A stretch of DNA of 64,000 nucleotides from Phlebopus portentosus (lineage: Eukaryota; Basidiomycota; Agaricomycetes; Boletales; Boletinellaceae): positions 124,001 to 188,000 of the forward strand of contig JAYXKI010000009.1 of the NCBI GenBank assembly GCA_037892935.1, given 5' to 3'. The notes below the pieces were generated by a model, which saw only the letters and a list, made by a program, of their open reading frames with translations, had not been told where the DNA came from and did not search any database. Position 1 is the stretch's first letter; each line of letters starts with the position of its first letter. Positions 52,921 through 64,000 of this stretch are shown here, one piece after another. Both the position numbers and the translations under genes were made by a program.

Positions 52921-54237
52921 ATGGCTTCCTTCGAGACCGCGACGATTGATGACGCCGGCACTCAACTCGCGTTCATCGACTCGGGGACGCCGGCGGCGGA
53001 GACATACACCACGCTGATAATCGTCCATGGGCACACATATCACGCTCGTCCGTCCGTCCTTCAGCTGGGTTCTTGTAGACTATCTCACGACCTTCATTCC
53101 ACCAGAGAACTTCTCCCGGCTCCTGCCATTCGCGAAGGACCACAACCTCCGGGTCATCGCGCTCAACCGAAGAGACTACGTCGGCTCGACGCCCTACTCC
53201 GAGTCCGAGCTCGCGATCATCAACAGCAACAACGACGACGCGTTTCCGGCGTTCTTACAAGCCCGAGGGCTCGAGATCGCGCGTTTTCTCGTTTGGGTTA
53301 TCAGGGAGAAGAACATCCCGCGAGCAAATGCTGATGGGAAGGAAGGAGGGCTAGCCGTTCTGGGCTGGTCGTTGGGGAACTTGATAACAATGGCCTTCAT
53401 GCGCTACTTGAAGTCCTATCCAAGCGAAATAGTGGAGACTATCCGCCCGTACTTGAGGACATTCTATATTTACGGTACGGAATTCTATTTCCCGAGTTGA
53501 CCTGAAAGCTGAGCTGCTGTTAGAATGCGGAGCCGGTACGCTAGGTTACCCATCCCTGGAGGGAGGGTACCACCCCCTCAACGACACGGCGATCCCACCC
53601 CGAATGCGCGGCATCGTCTTCGGGAACTGGGTCTCCTCGTACTACAGACATCCCTACTACTCCCCTCCCTCCTCTTCCGATAATGGAAATCCAGGCCGAA
53701 CCATCTCCTCATTACGAGTCCGTGCACCAGAGCGTGATGAGGTATACCGACCGAGCACGCTCGACTCGATCGCACCCGCAGATCTTATGAAATGCGTGGA
53801 CCCCGTCCCGCCTGTCCGCTCCGAGCAGCCGTTCATGGGCACGATCAGCCGGAGTATCATGTACGAACAGACTTTAGGCGTCCTGCTTCTCGATTATGCG
53901 AAGGCGCAGCCTGGAGACCCCAAAGCACAAGCCAAGGAGGAGCGGGATGATGCAATCCTCCCTGATGTGAAAGTACGCGTGATATACGGCGACGCGTCCA
54001 TCTGGAGCATCACCTGGAATACATGGGAGCTCGAGAAGGACGTGGAGAAGTGGAGAAGAGAGGGCAGGAAGATTCGGGACGTCCGTTTCCTGCTCGTTGA
54101 GGGTGCAAATCATTTTGTGAGTTGCAGGCCAAGTTCTCTCAATGGTCAGTTCTAACAGTATTCCGCCCTACTTTCAGCTCCATTGGGACGATCCGGAATT
54201 ATTCTTGAAGACAGTAGAAGACGGCCTTGTATCATAA
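52921..54237 (+). CDS. Alpha/beta-hydrolase
   Basis: Exon 1 ends IIVHGHTYHA; a short intron leads to NFSRLLPFAKDHNLRVIALN and RRDYVGSTPYSESEL, the early strands of the fold. The nucleophile elbow is GWSLGN with Ser in GxSxG form. The next exon (LGYPSLEGGYHPLND) holds a lid-like insert and the strand VKVRVIYGDASIW with a candidate acid. The last intron joins VEGANHF to LHWDDPELFLKTVED, giving the catalytic His. Ends GLVS-stop. No signal peptide, so probably cytosolic. Four exons. This form is common in basidiomycetes and the substrate cannot be told from sequence. Confidence 0.8.
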
Positions 54238-54699
54238 TTCTAATGTGGATCTATTCGTTTGAAATACCTCACTATATGCGCTTATTTTTCAGAAAAGCCT
54301 TGAGCTGCAGAATTTCCCGTCGAGTAAAGCACGGCTTTGCAAGCGAATCTGTGAATCCTGTCATTCATTTTGTCTTCTGCGAGCGAGACTGACAATCCTT
54401 TCAATAATCTATAACCAGTGCATTTTCCAAGGAGACGCATGGACCATCCGTAACGCACAGAATTATATTCTCCAGCGAACAAAGCATGTATATATTACAA
54501 CGACGACTTTAAGAAACTGTGATGATACGAGACAGAATGAAGTTGCTTGTGATACACGGGGCTTGACTTTGTTGACAGAGCACGTAAGCGAATTATACGG
54601 AACGGGTATCCTCACGCAGAAGTTCCACTTTCACTTTTGTTCAAAAAATCCCTACTGAAGAATGATGAGCATCAAGCCTTTCAGGATCTCAACACGTCC
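54238..54699. other. Convergent 3' intergenic region
   Basis: Between the stops of the hydrolase (plus) and the membrane-protein gene (minus). AT-rich, as expected for 3' untranslated regions; nothing else recognised. Confidence 0.4.
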
Positions 54700-55805
54700 T
54701 CACCTCCTTCCTTTCTCATCCATCCTCTCCGTCGAAGCGCTCGGCTCAGCGCGCGGAGAAGTCAACGGCATACCCTCCCTATCCGTACCGGTAACGCCGG
54801 TAGACCCAAAGAACCTAAACCTCAACAGCCTCGTAAATGTGAACGCGGGGCCCACAAGTAGGATGATCGCCGAGAGCTGTCCGAACGTCCACGAGCTCTC
54901 CGCACTACGCGACTGGCCGGTGACGTTGCGCATCAGCAGGGTCTCGACGCCCCAGATGCCGTATGCCAGCACAGCAAGGTTGAAGCACGTCACGAAGACG
55001 AGCATGCCGTGGCGTGTGGAGAGATACGTGTTGATGTGCCGCAGGTCGCGCAGATCGCGCGTGGTGCTGCTGGATGGGGAGCAGGTGAGCTGGCGTGAGG
55101 AGGCTCGCGATCGCTTCGAGATGCCTCGGACGATGGCTACTGCCGCAGCACATAGGAACATAAGACCCCAAATTGAGTCTGTAAAGAAGCGTTGTCAGAA
55201 ACATGGAAGTGAAATTGCGAAGATCGCAAACATATGGTAACGAAGGTCCATGTTCTGTACTTACAGAGAACCAGAACGAGTGTCCGCACCCATCCTAGAG
55301 GGCTCACTGACTTGCCAAAAATGACGAACTGGATTTGGTCATTTAGCTCTGGACATACACCAAAGGTCGGCGCAGTAGCCCAGATCCACAGACCAAATCT
55401 AATCCTGAATTGAGTATCCGCCAAGAACAAGGACAACAATTTTCTCGCTTACCCAATGAAAAGAAATCCATGGATATGAGTCGCAATGTGAATCTCAAGT
55501 GGCATGCATGCTTCTCTCCAATGCAAGAAGATGAACACCCATGACATCCCGAAGATCGGGAACGCGAGAAGCGTGACGACGAGCGCGTGGAATAGGGTGA
55601 GGCCGTGTCGTTGAGCGATTGCGGCAAATTGCAGACCGAGGGAGGTGACGAGGACGGCCCACCACGCGTCAAAGGAGCGTGCTGCGGGAGTTAAAGCGAT
55701 AGTGAAGATCGCGAGGAAGACCTGGGCGTAGGTCGCTATTCTCGTGCCGATGCCTTCGATATCCGGACGAGCGGGCAGCGTGCCGTTGGCGCATATCGAC
55801 GACAT
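54700..55805 (-). CDS. Hypothetical multi-pass membrane protein
   Basis: Start at 55805 (MSSICANGTLPARPDIEGIG). About seven hydrophobic spans are seen: VFLAIFTIALTPAARSF, WAVLVTSLGLQFAA, HALVVTLLAFPIFGMSWVFI, HIHGFLFIG, LGWVRTLVLVL, LMFLCAAAVAIVRGI, MLVFVTCFNLAVLAYGIWGV, LSAIILLVGPAFTFTRLL. Between the sixth and seventh is a basic cytosolic loop (KRSRASSRQLTCSPSSSTTR). The tail is Ser/Thr-rich and ends EKGRR-stop. The block GIGTRIATYAQ before the first span is typical of a widespread basidiomycete family with no known role. Three exons; the introns include one near 55400. An upstream in-frame ATG was not found; 55860 lies in another frame. Confidence 0.65.
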
Positions 55806-56080
55806 CGGGCCCTGCGGCGGACGCGGTGGTGGTAGACGAGGAGAGAGAACTGTTAGTGTCCATTGTCACAGCATCGAGTACTAGGGTGTTGATGCTCCTA
55901 GGCGTAGCTACTTTATTATAAACAGAACGAACAAATATCATTTATTACGTAAATAACATGTACGCTATGTCACAGATTGGTCACAACGTCACCTTCCTAT
56001 TCTCACCAGTCCAAGCTTGGAGGAGAATGCATGGAGTCGCTCATCACTCAACGTCCTCCTCGCTCAGCGCTCAACAAGCA

Positions 56081-57099
56081 ATGGCACCGACATACGAGCC
56101 ATCCGAGCCCGCCAGCGTAAGCGATGACCTCAACGACTACGACGTCATCTCCGATCACGATCCCCGCTCCCTCGAGTCCAGCATCGCCGACTTGCGCCTC
56201 GAGAGCCCGTCCGTAGCTCCCGTCGTGCGTCCGCCTCGAGAGTTGCCGCCCAGCGAAGAGGCGAAAATCATGTTCGAGACTGCCGCGTACTCGGCCGAGG
56301 ACGTCCAGGCGTACGTCCAGAGATCCGTCGTTGGTCCCGGTAAGGGAGCCGTCCGACGTCCGGAGCGAAGCAGGTCGAGAGGACCTGGCGAACAACGAGA
56401 GAAGACGTTCAGGGTCTACGTCGACGGTATATTCGACACTTTTCACGTCGGGTACGTATCCATCCCTCATCGGAAACTCTATCCCATATTTGATAAGACG
56501 AGTAACGGAATTTATATTCACCGGTCCGCACTTGCAGGATAGTGCTCCAACTCCGGCAAGCAAAGCTATCCTTCCCGTCCGTGCACCTCCTCGTCGGGCC
56601 GTTCACCGACGTCCAGATGCGCGCGCACGAGATGTGCTTTGCCGTCCCGCACGTCGAGCGGTGCGAAGTCCTGCGGCACATCCGCTGGGTCGACGAGGTC
56701 GTCTTCGACGCCCCAGTCGTCCTATCCGAGGGCTTCCTCTCGCGGCACCGTATCGACTACGTCGCAGTTGAGGAAGGCAGCTCAGTCGATCCCGCTATCA
56801 GCAAGGCACGACTTGCAGGGTACGACCTCGTGAAGAGCATTGGTACGTATCTTTGCTTTGCCTTTCCTTATCTCGAGAAATTAGGCATTGATCCGTGATT
56901 TGTAGGTAAAGCGATACCGACTCGGCGGACAAGGAACGTTATCGCTTCGGCGCTCGCGATGCCTCGGGAGTCTGCAGCGCCAACTCCTGCAATGCCAGCT
57001 TCGCGTAAGCTGGAGCCGGCCCCTCTTGCTCCTCCCTCGTCTATACCTCTGCCACCCGACGACGATACTCCCGAGCCGCGAGAGGAGTTCGGAGAGTAA
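56081..57099 (+). CDS. Choline-phosphate cytidylyltransferase-like protein, catalytic motif altered
   Basis: Starts MAPTYEPSEPASVSDDLNDY (an in-frame ATG at 55958 is less likely). A disordered N-terminus is followed by the cytidylyltransferase fold: FRVYVDGIFDTFHVG, then over the intron 56452-56537 IVLQLRQAKLSFPSVHLLVG, HVERCEVLRHIRWVDEVVFD, RHRIDYVAVEEGSSVDPA and GKAIPTRRTRNVIAS. In active enzymes the motif is HxGH; here the splice gives H-V-G-I, with Ile codon ATA at 56539-56541 in place of the second His. The RTEGISTS signature is also lacking, replaced by RTRNVIAS. The tail is Pro-rich (PLAPPSSIPLPPDDDTPEP). It is clearly of the family but may be inactive or of altered function. Three exons. 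Confidence 0.75.
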
Positions 57100-57720
57100 C
57101 CGAGCTCTCCCATTTGCTCGTTTTTAGGACTTGGTTCTCTTTTTTCTAAACAAACTCATCTCCCGCATAACGCACTTTAACCATCCATGGCCTGTACTTG
57201 ACATGCAATCTGTATCTCAAATCTCTTTTCCTGCTCGGGATCTGTATGTATGCATTATGTACCAATAGGATCTATCTTTTTACTTTATCTTTCCCGGCTG
57301 CGAAGACATGTCCATCACGATCCATGGATGGATCATGCCCAATCAGGTATGTTCAACTGTACATAAGGATGTGTTTCTGCCTCCTAACGGCTTTTCAACC
57401 CTGACTTCAGATATTCGTCGAATTGGATATCATATCAATCCTGCCCGGCCGGACCGAGATATTAAGCTAAAGTGCATGTTGATCGTGTGCAACTTCTTTA
57501 CATTCTGCCTGGATAACTGACCTGAGAGCTTGTTTCTTATCTCGTGAAGACCTGATGGATTCTGAATTCTATGATTGCAGCCGCTTTCTTGCCGCTTGGG
57601 CTTTATGAACCCGCCTGGTCTGGGGAGGTCATGCAGACGGACGAACGGGGAGAGGACCTTCTCTACAAATCTGCTGCTTCTGACTGACCTCGTCCTCCCT
57701 CGAGATAGTCAAGAACAAGC
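57100..57720. other. Intergenic, 0.6 kb
   Basis: Promoter region of the sugar transporter. Short motif-free frames only. Confidence 0.4.
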
Positions 57721-59788
57721 ATGTCTTCCTCACGAGCGAGCGAGTCCATCGCCTCTATTGAGAAGGAACTCAAAATCGAGGAGCCAGAGACGTACGTCAA
57801 GCCCTCACTCGCCGCTGTTCCTGAAGACGCAGAGCTCAAAGAGGCGCACAATCCTGCGTTCGCTGCTGCGCTCGTCCAGGGCCGGACGGATCCTTTTAGC
57901 TGGAATGCACTTGTGATTTATGCTTGTGTGTTCTTTTCCTTGTCCTTGATGAGGAAGTGAATGGTGACTTTATTATCGTTTTTTTTTTTTTTTTTTCAAT
58001 GTCGCAGGTTCCGCTGTAGCGTTTATATGCGCTTGTTCAAGCGGATATGATAGTTCGCTCATGACATCCATCAACGGAATGCGAGCGTACCAAACGCGCT
58101 TCAATCAAGGTTCGCACCTCACCACACCGATCTCCCGTTCACTTTTACTTACTTCACTTACCCATCTCGATCCGCACCCACAGGCAAACTGGACGTCTCA
58201 ACCGGCATCGTCTTCTCCATCTACCAAATCGGCCAGCTCGGCGGCTCGCTCTGGGCGGGGATCTTCGCCGACAGGTTCGGGCGGCGCGCGGCCATGTTCG
58301 CGGGGAACGCCATCATTCTCGCCGCAACGGTCATCCTCGCGTGCGCGACGAATCGCGGGATGTTCATCGCGGGGAGGTTCATCCTCGGGATGGGCGTGTC
58401 CGTGGCGATTATTGCCGCGCCGACGTTCGCGGTGGAGATCGCGCCGCCGCAGTGGAGGTAACTTCCTTTTTCGTCTTGTCTGTTGAAGCGAAAGTATGTT
58501 GACAGTGGTTGATAGAGGACGGATCACTGCGTTGTATAATACAGGCTACTTCGGGGGTGCGATCCCCGCAGCGGGCATATCCCTAGCGACCGAACGTCTC
58601 AACAACGACTGGTCCTGGCGCATCCCCGTCCTCATCCAATTAATCCCAGCGCTCATCGTAATGTCAGCTGTGTTCTTCCTCCCCGAAAGTCCGCGCTGGC
58701 TCTACCTGCACCACCGCGAGGCAGACGCGTTCGCACTGTTGGCGAAGTATCACGGAAACGGAAGCGCCGAAAACCCGATTGTGAAATTGCAGATTGAGGA
58801 GTTTAAGGAGAATATTCAGCAGAACGCTTCTGATAAACGTTGGTGGGACTTCAGGTTTGTATTTTTGATTCCTCGTGTTTATATTCTTCTGATGTGTTGG
58901 CCCATCGAATTGGATACATGTAGAGCTCTCGTCGCAACTCACAATGCACGTTGGCGCGCGCTTATGGTCATACTCATGGGTATATTCGGCCAGTGGTCCG
59001 GAAACGGCCTCGGATACTTCAACGTATGTCCTCATTTTCTTCACATCCAAAAACAAACTGATCAAACTGCACTTCCACTTCTGCCGCTCAGTTATCCATC
59101 TACGAATCGCTGGGCTACGACAAGCAAATGCAGTTCAACATGAACCTCATCAACCAATGTATGAGCGCGATAAGCGCGTGGACTGCCACTGCGCTTGAGG
59201 ACCGCATGCCGCGGCGTAGGGTGCTGACGTGGGGGACGTTTGGATGTTCGTTGATGCTCGCTGCGAACGCTGCTTTCTCTGCCGCTTGGGCCTCGTTTGG
59301 AGACGGGCCGAAGAACCTCAATATCGGGCGTGCCGGAGCTGCATTTTATATGCTGTTCGGTGTCGTTTATGCATTTACGGTGTGTTTTACCCTCTCTTAT
59401 ATCACTCCGAGTGAGTCTTTCTGAACTCCTTATTTATATCTTGCAGTACACACCCCTCCAAGCGCTTTACCCCGCCGAATGCCTCGAGACCACCACCCGC
59501 GCAAAGGGGCTCTCAATGAAGATCTTCGTCATCGGCTGCACGTCCTTCATCTCCCTCTTCTGCTCCCCCATCGCCTTCGGCCAAATCGGCTGGAAGTATA
59601 TCCTCGTCTTCGTCTTCTGGGATGCATTCGAGGCCGTTATATGGTACTTCTTCTGCGTGGAGACGTGTGGATACACGCTCGAAGAGCTGGACGAGATCTT
59701 CTCTGCGACGAACCCTGTCAAGGCGTCTAATCGCACGAAGAAGATTGCCGTCAAGGAGAACCAGGTTATTGTCGTGGAAGACGATTAG
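57721..59788 (+). CDS. MFS sugar porter (hexose/disaccharide permease type)
   Basis: Plasma-membrane sugar:proton symporter of the sugar porter family. Exon 1 is a cytosolic N-terminus (MSSSRASESIASIEKELKIE). Next, over an intron with an 18-T run (57979-57996), CACSSGYDSSLMTSINGM and KLDVSTGIVFSIYQIGQLGG. Signature motifs: DRFGRR between spans 2 and 3; GRFILGMGVSVAI; PESPRWL after span 6; LEDRMPRRRVLTWG in the second half; YTPLQALYPAECLETTTRAKG and VETCGYTLEELDEIF near the end. About twelve spans. C-terminal tail basic then acidic (KIAVKENQVIVVEDD-stop). About eight introns; all frames join. Intact paralogue of the dead transporter at 36962-38921, in opposite orientation. Confidence 0.9.
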
Positions 59789-60325
59789 CTTGGATCCTCC
59801 CTTTGCCTGTATAGAACGATAGTTTCTTGCTTGTTTCCTTGACTTTTTTTATGCTGAGTATTTTCTAGGCGTGTATAGAGTTTCCTTGAATTGAAATACT
59901 CGACTTCATCCTTCATGTACTTTTATGAAACCCCTAGTCTATACTTTCTTAACAAAGAATTTATTGAATGGATATTGTGTTCACTTTCGCGGGTTGATTT
60001 TTAGAGTAACTGTGGCAACAGTCACGTAATATCGTCTCCAGAATGACCGGGCCGGAGAGCTGGATGACGGATATCCACATGCAATGTTTTCTTAGCTCAG
60101 TTGGCAAGATGCTAGTCATACTTTTAGTATGACCCAACGTATCTTTTGGTCCAATCTAGAGGTCACAAGTTCGAGCCTTACAGAAAGCATTATGAGGTAC
60201 TTGCAATTCTTCTAGTAAGTTATAGATTTCCAATCGAAATTATTTGCAAAAGGAAAGTGTCTTATTCGCAAACATCAGTAACCCAAAACTAAGTCATAAT
60301 ATTCGATAATTATGGATTTTTATTT
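59789..60325. other. Convergent intergenic region carrying a tRNA-like element
   Basis: Between the stops of the transporter and the lipase; holds the tRNA-like sequence described separately and otherwise only AT-rich 3' flanks. Confidence 0.4.
60086..60189 (+). tRNA. tRNA-like element, possibly a pseudo-tRNA or SINE head
   Basis: A perfect 7-bp acceptor pairing is seen (GTTTTCT at 60086-60092 with AGAAAGC at 60182-60188). An A box (TAGCTCAGTTGG) lies at the right place and a B box (GTTCGAGCC) before the 3' stem. A hairpin GTCATA-CTTTTAG-TATGAC gives an anticodon loop with TTT (Lys) but leaves about 30 extra bases before the T arm. The T stem has two mismatches and the D stem an extra base. 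So it looks degenerate: a pseudogene, a tRNA-derived repeat, or a tRNA with an intron that I could not fold. Confidence 0.4.
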
Positions 60326-61605
60326 TCAAAGCGAAATGCAGATAAGAGGATTAAGGGCAATAACTGAGGGGAAGGTAGTAGATCAGTATTCGAACGTTGA
60401 CAAATAACTTCAGTCCACTCACCTTGCCCAAAGTACCGCAGATGCGCATCGTTGATGCCCGAAGAAGGAATAGAGTCACTGCAGTTCGGGTCTTCATGGC
60501 CAGTGCATTGTACAACGTTGTTTGGATCGGTGTCTAGAGAAATGATTCAATGAAAACTCAGAAGGTAAAAGACAAATAGTCGACTCACTAGGGTCTTGGG
60601 ACACCCAGTATTCCGTTCCACTGCGCAGAGCTATCATAGCTGCATGCTGTGAGGAGATATTAACTTACTGATGCTCATACCCCCATGATTGGAAAGGAAT
60701 AGTGGGAACTCCGTCTAGATAAATGTATTGATATGAGATATTCGGCCATCTCGTAACGAAATACGCACCATATGTCTCCGTGCCTGCAGAGAAGGTGAAT
60801 CAAATTTGTTTCGAACTGCTTTAAATATCTCAAAACATACCTCTATAAATGTTCGAAGCACCGATCAGCTTCTCCGCTAAGTTCGCGTAAGCGGGATTAC
60901 CCGTCCTTGGCTGGCCAAACGTGAACACCTTTAGCGGCACATCAGGAAAATTACCCGCAAGTGAGACGCCGCCGAGAGAGGCCAGTGCGCCTCCAAGAGA
61001 ATGGCCAGTCGAGACAAGAGAATAGTCCGGGTGAGCGTCGAGCTCGGAAGAGACGATAGAGATCACCGATGATGCGACACTATTGAAAGCAGACAAGAAG
61101 CCGTAATGGACCTGGACTCCGGAGATTTCTGCCGTCGATACACCCGGAGACGAGAAGTCCTCGAGCCATGCAAGGATGTCTATTTCGAGATATTATTAGT
61201 TTCCATCATCATGCTCGCATGATACGTCTCATTGCTCGTACCAGTAACGAAGTCCTGAAGCTGGATGCTCCCTCGAAACGCGACGATGATTTCCTTACGA
61301 GTGTCATCTCGCGCGATGTAGCCCTGAGTGTTGGTTGATGACTCGTCGAACTTGCAGATGATACAGGACGCATTTCAGATACGCGATTTGGAAAAGACCT
61401 AGAAGGCACTTACAGATTTCACTAAAGTCAAGCCTGCCGGAACGGGGCACCACAGTTGGTACGCGCCAGATGCGTACTTCACGTATCTTTCGAAGTCATC
61501 CATGAGAGATTGTGAAATGGCGCGACGCCCTATATGGGAAGCAGGAGCTGCAACAACAGCACTTGCGAGCGTTACAAGGGGCAGAAGAAAGCGCGTCACC
61601 AGCAT
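60326..61605 (-). CDS. Secreted class-3 lipase / feruloyl esterase-like
   Basis: Start at 61605 (MLVTRFLLPLVTLASAVVAA), a clear signal peptide. Residues FERYVKYASGAYQLWCPVPA and KEIIVAFRGSIQLQDFVT form the lipase-3 fold start. The nucleophile Ser lies in STGHSLGGALASLGG; the acid in TYDGVPTIPF; the His in WGYEHHGTEYW, formed when a 49-nt intron is removed. FTFGQPRTGNPAYANL is the conserved strand between. C-terminal Cys residues (NNVVQCTGHEDPNCSDS) would form a disulfide as in Thermomyces-type lipases. Ends LNPLICISL-stop. About nine introns. A TTTAAA at 61693-61698 may be its TATA element. It acts on lipids or esters outside the cell. Confidence 0.85.
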
Positions 61606-62517
61606 GATAGACACGGGTTTGCGGCCTCACGAAGATCGGAGAGGAGACCCCAGAGAACTGGGTGAGGAAGGCATAAACATCGCAAATGAGCTTTTAAATG
61701 ATCCCGCTTCCAATCAACGTGAAAATCCTTGCTGTAACACAAGCGAAACGAAATGAGCAGGGCGGATTCACGAAAAAGATCCGCGGGTCACCAGAGCAGG
61801 TAAACTTGCGGTCATCTCAATTGCAAGGATCAGAGAACATTCCGAGCGATCTCGCGTGCATGAACATAGGATTTGGGAGAAGTATCGCATGGTACGAGAT
61901 AGACGCCTTGTAGATCCAGTACGTCGGCGGCCAGAGCATTTATTTTTATGTCGGCTCCCGCAAGAAATAATAAAATACCCTCCGTGGATACGTCCTAGCA
62001 AGTTGATGTCAACCGCAGAGATTAGTTTCATAGCAACTGAGTAAGTCCCGCAAAGTATTTCGTGCCGAATGGAGCAAAGCCTCATAGCGTCCAAATCAAG
62101 CACTATTCATCCTCGAACCTGAAATCCAAGCGATGAGAACTTCGTTACACTTTCACATGAAAGCGAGCAGGGTTCGCATGACCATTTCGCTAATGACTTC
62201 TGGCTTTTTATGGCGAAAACAAGGGGAGAAAGTGAACGACGACGCGATCATATGCTCAAGCAAAAGCATGGAACAAGATCTTGCAGCACTAAATCAGAAC
62301 GCCATCATTTGAGAGGTAGTAAGGGAAGGAGGAATATGGGGAAAGGACATGTGGGGAAAGGAAGAAAAGATCGAAAGAAGAATGCGTGAGACATTAGTCA
62401 CGCATCTTAGCGCCAACAGCCAATCGCCAAGTCCCACGAATCTCGGAACCAACTCTTCAACGCATTGTCAAAATTTTATTCAACTTCCTTGCGTGAAGCA
62501 ACAATTGTTCTTCCGGA
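61606..62517. other. Intergenic 0.9 kb
   Basis: Lipase promoter and helicase 3' flank. Open frames at 61768-62103 (minus) and 61698-61913 (plus) overlap each other and show no motif. GAAAG-rich stretch near 62320-62380. Confidence 0.4.
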
Positions 62518-64000
62518 CTACGAGTGTAAAGCAGTTGCTCCAGGTAGAAGTGCTTTCTTCTCTGCAACATCGACCCACTTGCACCAAGTGCTTGATCTTC
62601 CCACTTTCTCCTCCCAATGTAGTGCGAGCTCTCCAAGAAGCGTCTTGCGAACGCTATCGTATCGCGTAAATTCACGCTTAGTGACAATCACCATTCCCGC
62701 CTTGCATCGTGTAAGCATCACATTTACTCGATTTTGGGACTTCAGGAATCCTGGGCCCGATGTACGTACAACGGACACGAGAACGTATTCGGCTTCGTTT
62801 CCTGCAGTGAAACAAGATGAAAACACATGTCAGCACGACGAAATTCTATTCTCGGAGCTTGTCTTCCTTTACCTTGGAAGCTATCAACATTGAATACGTT
62901 TTCCCAGGGCAATCTCTCTTTCTTCAACGCATTCTGAACTGCACTTCGCTGCGCATCGTATGGAGTGATAATGCAATAGTCCTTGTGCTTGTAATAGTGC
63001 CGAACCAAATGAAGAATCGTCTGCACTTCTCGTCCATTCTACGCGGGATGTCAAATCGACGCAACGGCGCTAACAATGAGCCGATTCACCTTCCAGCTTT
63101 TTCCAACCTTCTCTTCGCTCCCGTTCCATACATCAATGAACTTAATACAATGCCAACCATCTATCCGATGCGCCGACTTCAGTTTGGATTGATACACGGA
63201 CCGTGAAATGAATCCCCCGATCTCGTTCGGCATGCGGTCTGGCACAAGATTGTTATGACACTGATCAGTAGAGCCGGAAAAAGAATGCTGACATTGTGTG
63301 TCTAGAAAATATGCGGATGACTTCAAGTGCGCAATGTCGAATATGCTTTGCAGAGTCGGGGCCGCATCACGCCCATATGGCGGAACTATGATAAGAAGTT
63401 ATGGGATTCAGTATGACAATGGCACATGCAGGTAGATACTCACGTTGTTTTGGATCTCCAAAAAAGCAGACTTTCGTCAATTCCTTGAAGCGACCAAACA
63501 GATGCTATCATTGAAAAAAAATATTATTGCAACCGTGCCTTCGGTTATCGAATGAGGAATGCACTGTGCTCACCAAATAATCAAGAACACTTATTTGAGA
63601 TGCTTCGTCAATAATGAGCATCTGCATCGGAACAAGACGAAAGAGGTGAATAGTATCGAGTGCTGGATTCGAAAGGGTGCTAACTGTACACAGCACAATT
63701 CTAGTCCCATGAAACAGCAATGTGACCCCCCTCGGAGTATCAGGAAACTCATCCGTGCGAATGAGGTGTTTTTTCACCTCAGTGTAAATATGCTCGTGCC
63801 TAGCCATGAAATACACTCCTGAAATTTGCGAGGGAAAAGAAAAAGTGCAGAATGGTACGCACCACTCCTCATAGAATTCTTTTGAAACAAGAATTTTGAA
63901 CGCCACGGAGTGCTTTGCGAGACTCTCCGCAATATTTTTCACGCCAACATTGGATTGTGCCACCACCCAAGCCGTCCTTCGTAGAACATATATCTCTCGC
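62518..64000 (-). CDS. UPF1-like SF1 helicase, 5' end beyond the window
   Basis: C-terminal part of an AAA_12/UPF1-type RNA/DNA helicase. Coding runs to the right edge, reading IYVLRRTAWVVAQSNVGVKN (motif Ia) at 63930-63990. Next are GTRIVLCTVSTLSNPALD (Ib/Ic), MLIIDEASQISVLDYL (motif II, DEAS in place of DEAA/DEAT), FGDPKQ (motif III), ISRSVYQSKLKS, KFIDVWNGSEEK, YCIITPYDAQRSAVQ (motif IV/V region), VNVMLTRCKAGMVIVTKR (motif VI with its Arg). Ends LPGATALHS-stop. Introns near 62830, 63030, 63380-63530 and 63830. Walker A (motif I) lies outside the window. Often annotated in Agaricomycetes as a helicase of unknown target. Confidence 0.8.

Noticed and set aside
57979..57996. Run of 18 T bases
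   Set aside because: Falls in the first intron of the sugar transporter as an ordinary polypyrimidine tract; not a terminator or mobile-element tail.

Overview
The window looks like nuclear DNA of a filamentous basidiomycete, most likely an Agaricomycete wood or litter decayer. Genes sit on both strands, are broken by many short introns (mostly about 40-90 nt, GT..AG) and are separated by a few hundred bases. The gene content agrees: a secreted cellobiose dehydrogenase, a GH16 glucanase, a class-3 lipase, basidiomycete-type protein kinases, an HNH-domain protein and a Yen1-type resolvase. No prokaryotic operons, CRISPR arrays or autonomous transposons were seen. Gene models were spliced by eye, so outer limits are firmer than inner exon borders.

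Layout. 1-7.2 kb (minus strand): a decayed Baeyer-Villiger monooxygenase copy cut by the left edge, its intact tandem paralogue, and a broken uridine phosphorylase. 7.7-9.1 kb: an RluA-type pseudouridine synthase. 10.2-13.4 kb: cellobiose dehydrogenase. 13.9-21.1 kb: two related protein kinases flanking a small unknown gene, an HNH-domain gene and a membrane protein. 21.2-29.0 kb (minus): a Rif1-like HEAT-type protein and a Yen1/GEN1 Holliday-junction resolvase. 29.0-32.8 kb: a gene-poor stretch. 32.8-36.1 kb: a phytanoyl-CoA dioxygenase-like enzyme and a SET-domain methyltransferase, converging. 36.2-36.9 kb: a fold-back inverted-repeat element. 37.0-38.9 kb: a dead sugar transporter. 40.8-42.4 kb: GH16. 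42.7-46.5 kb (minus): an F-box protein and an ACOT9-like thioesterase. 46.9-52.4 kb: a large TSC2 (tuberin) homologue. 52.9-59.8 kb: an alpha/beta hydrolase, a multi-span membrane protein, a cytidylyltransferase-like protein and an intact sugar transporter that is the paralogue of the dead one. 60.1 kb: a tRNA-like element. 60.3-61.6 kb: secreted lipase. 62.5-64.0 kb: an SF1 helicase cut by the right edge.

How the genes relate. Four products act on external or imported carbon (cellobiose dehydrogenase, GH16, lipase, sugar porter), but they are scattered rather than clustered. Rif1 and Yen1 are both genome-maintenance proteins; TSC2 is a negative regulator of TORC1 growth signalling. The notable features are signs of local duplication and decay: three pseudogenes with identifiable lesions, a symmetrical transposon-like palindrome next to one of them, and a cytidylyltransferase homologue that has lost a signature catalytic histidine.
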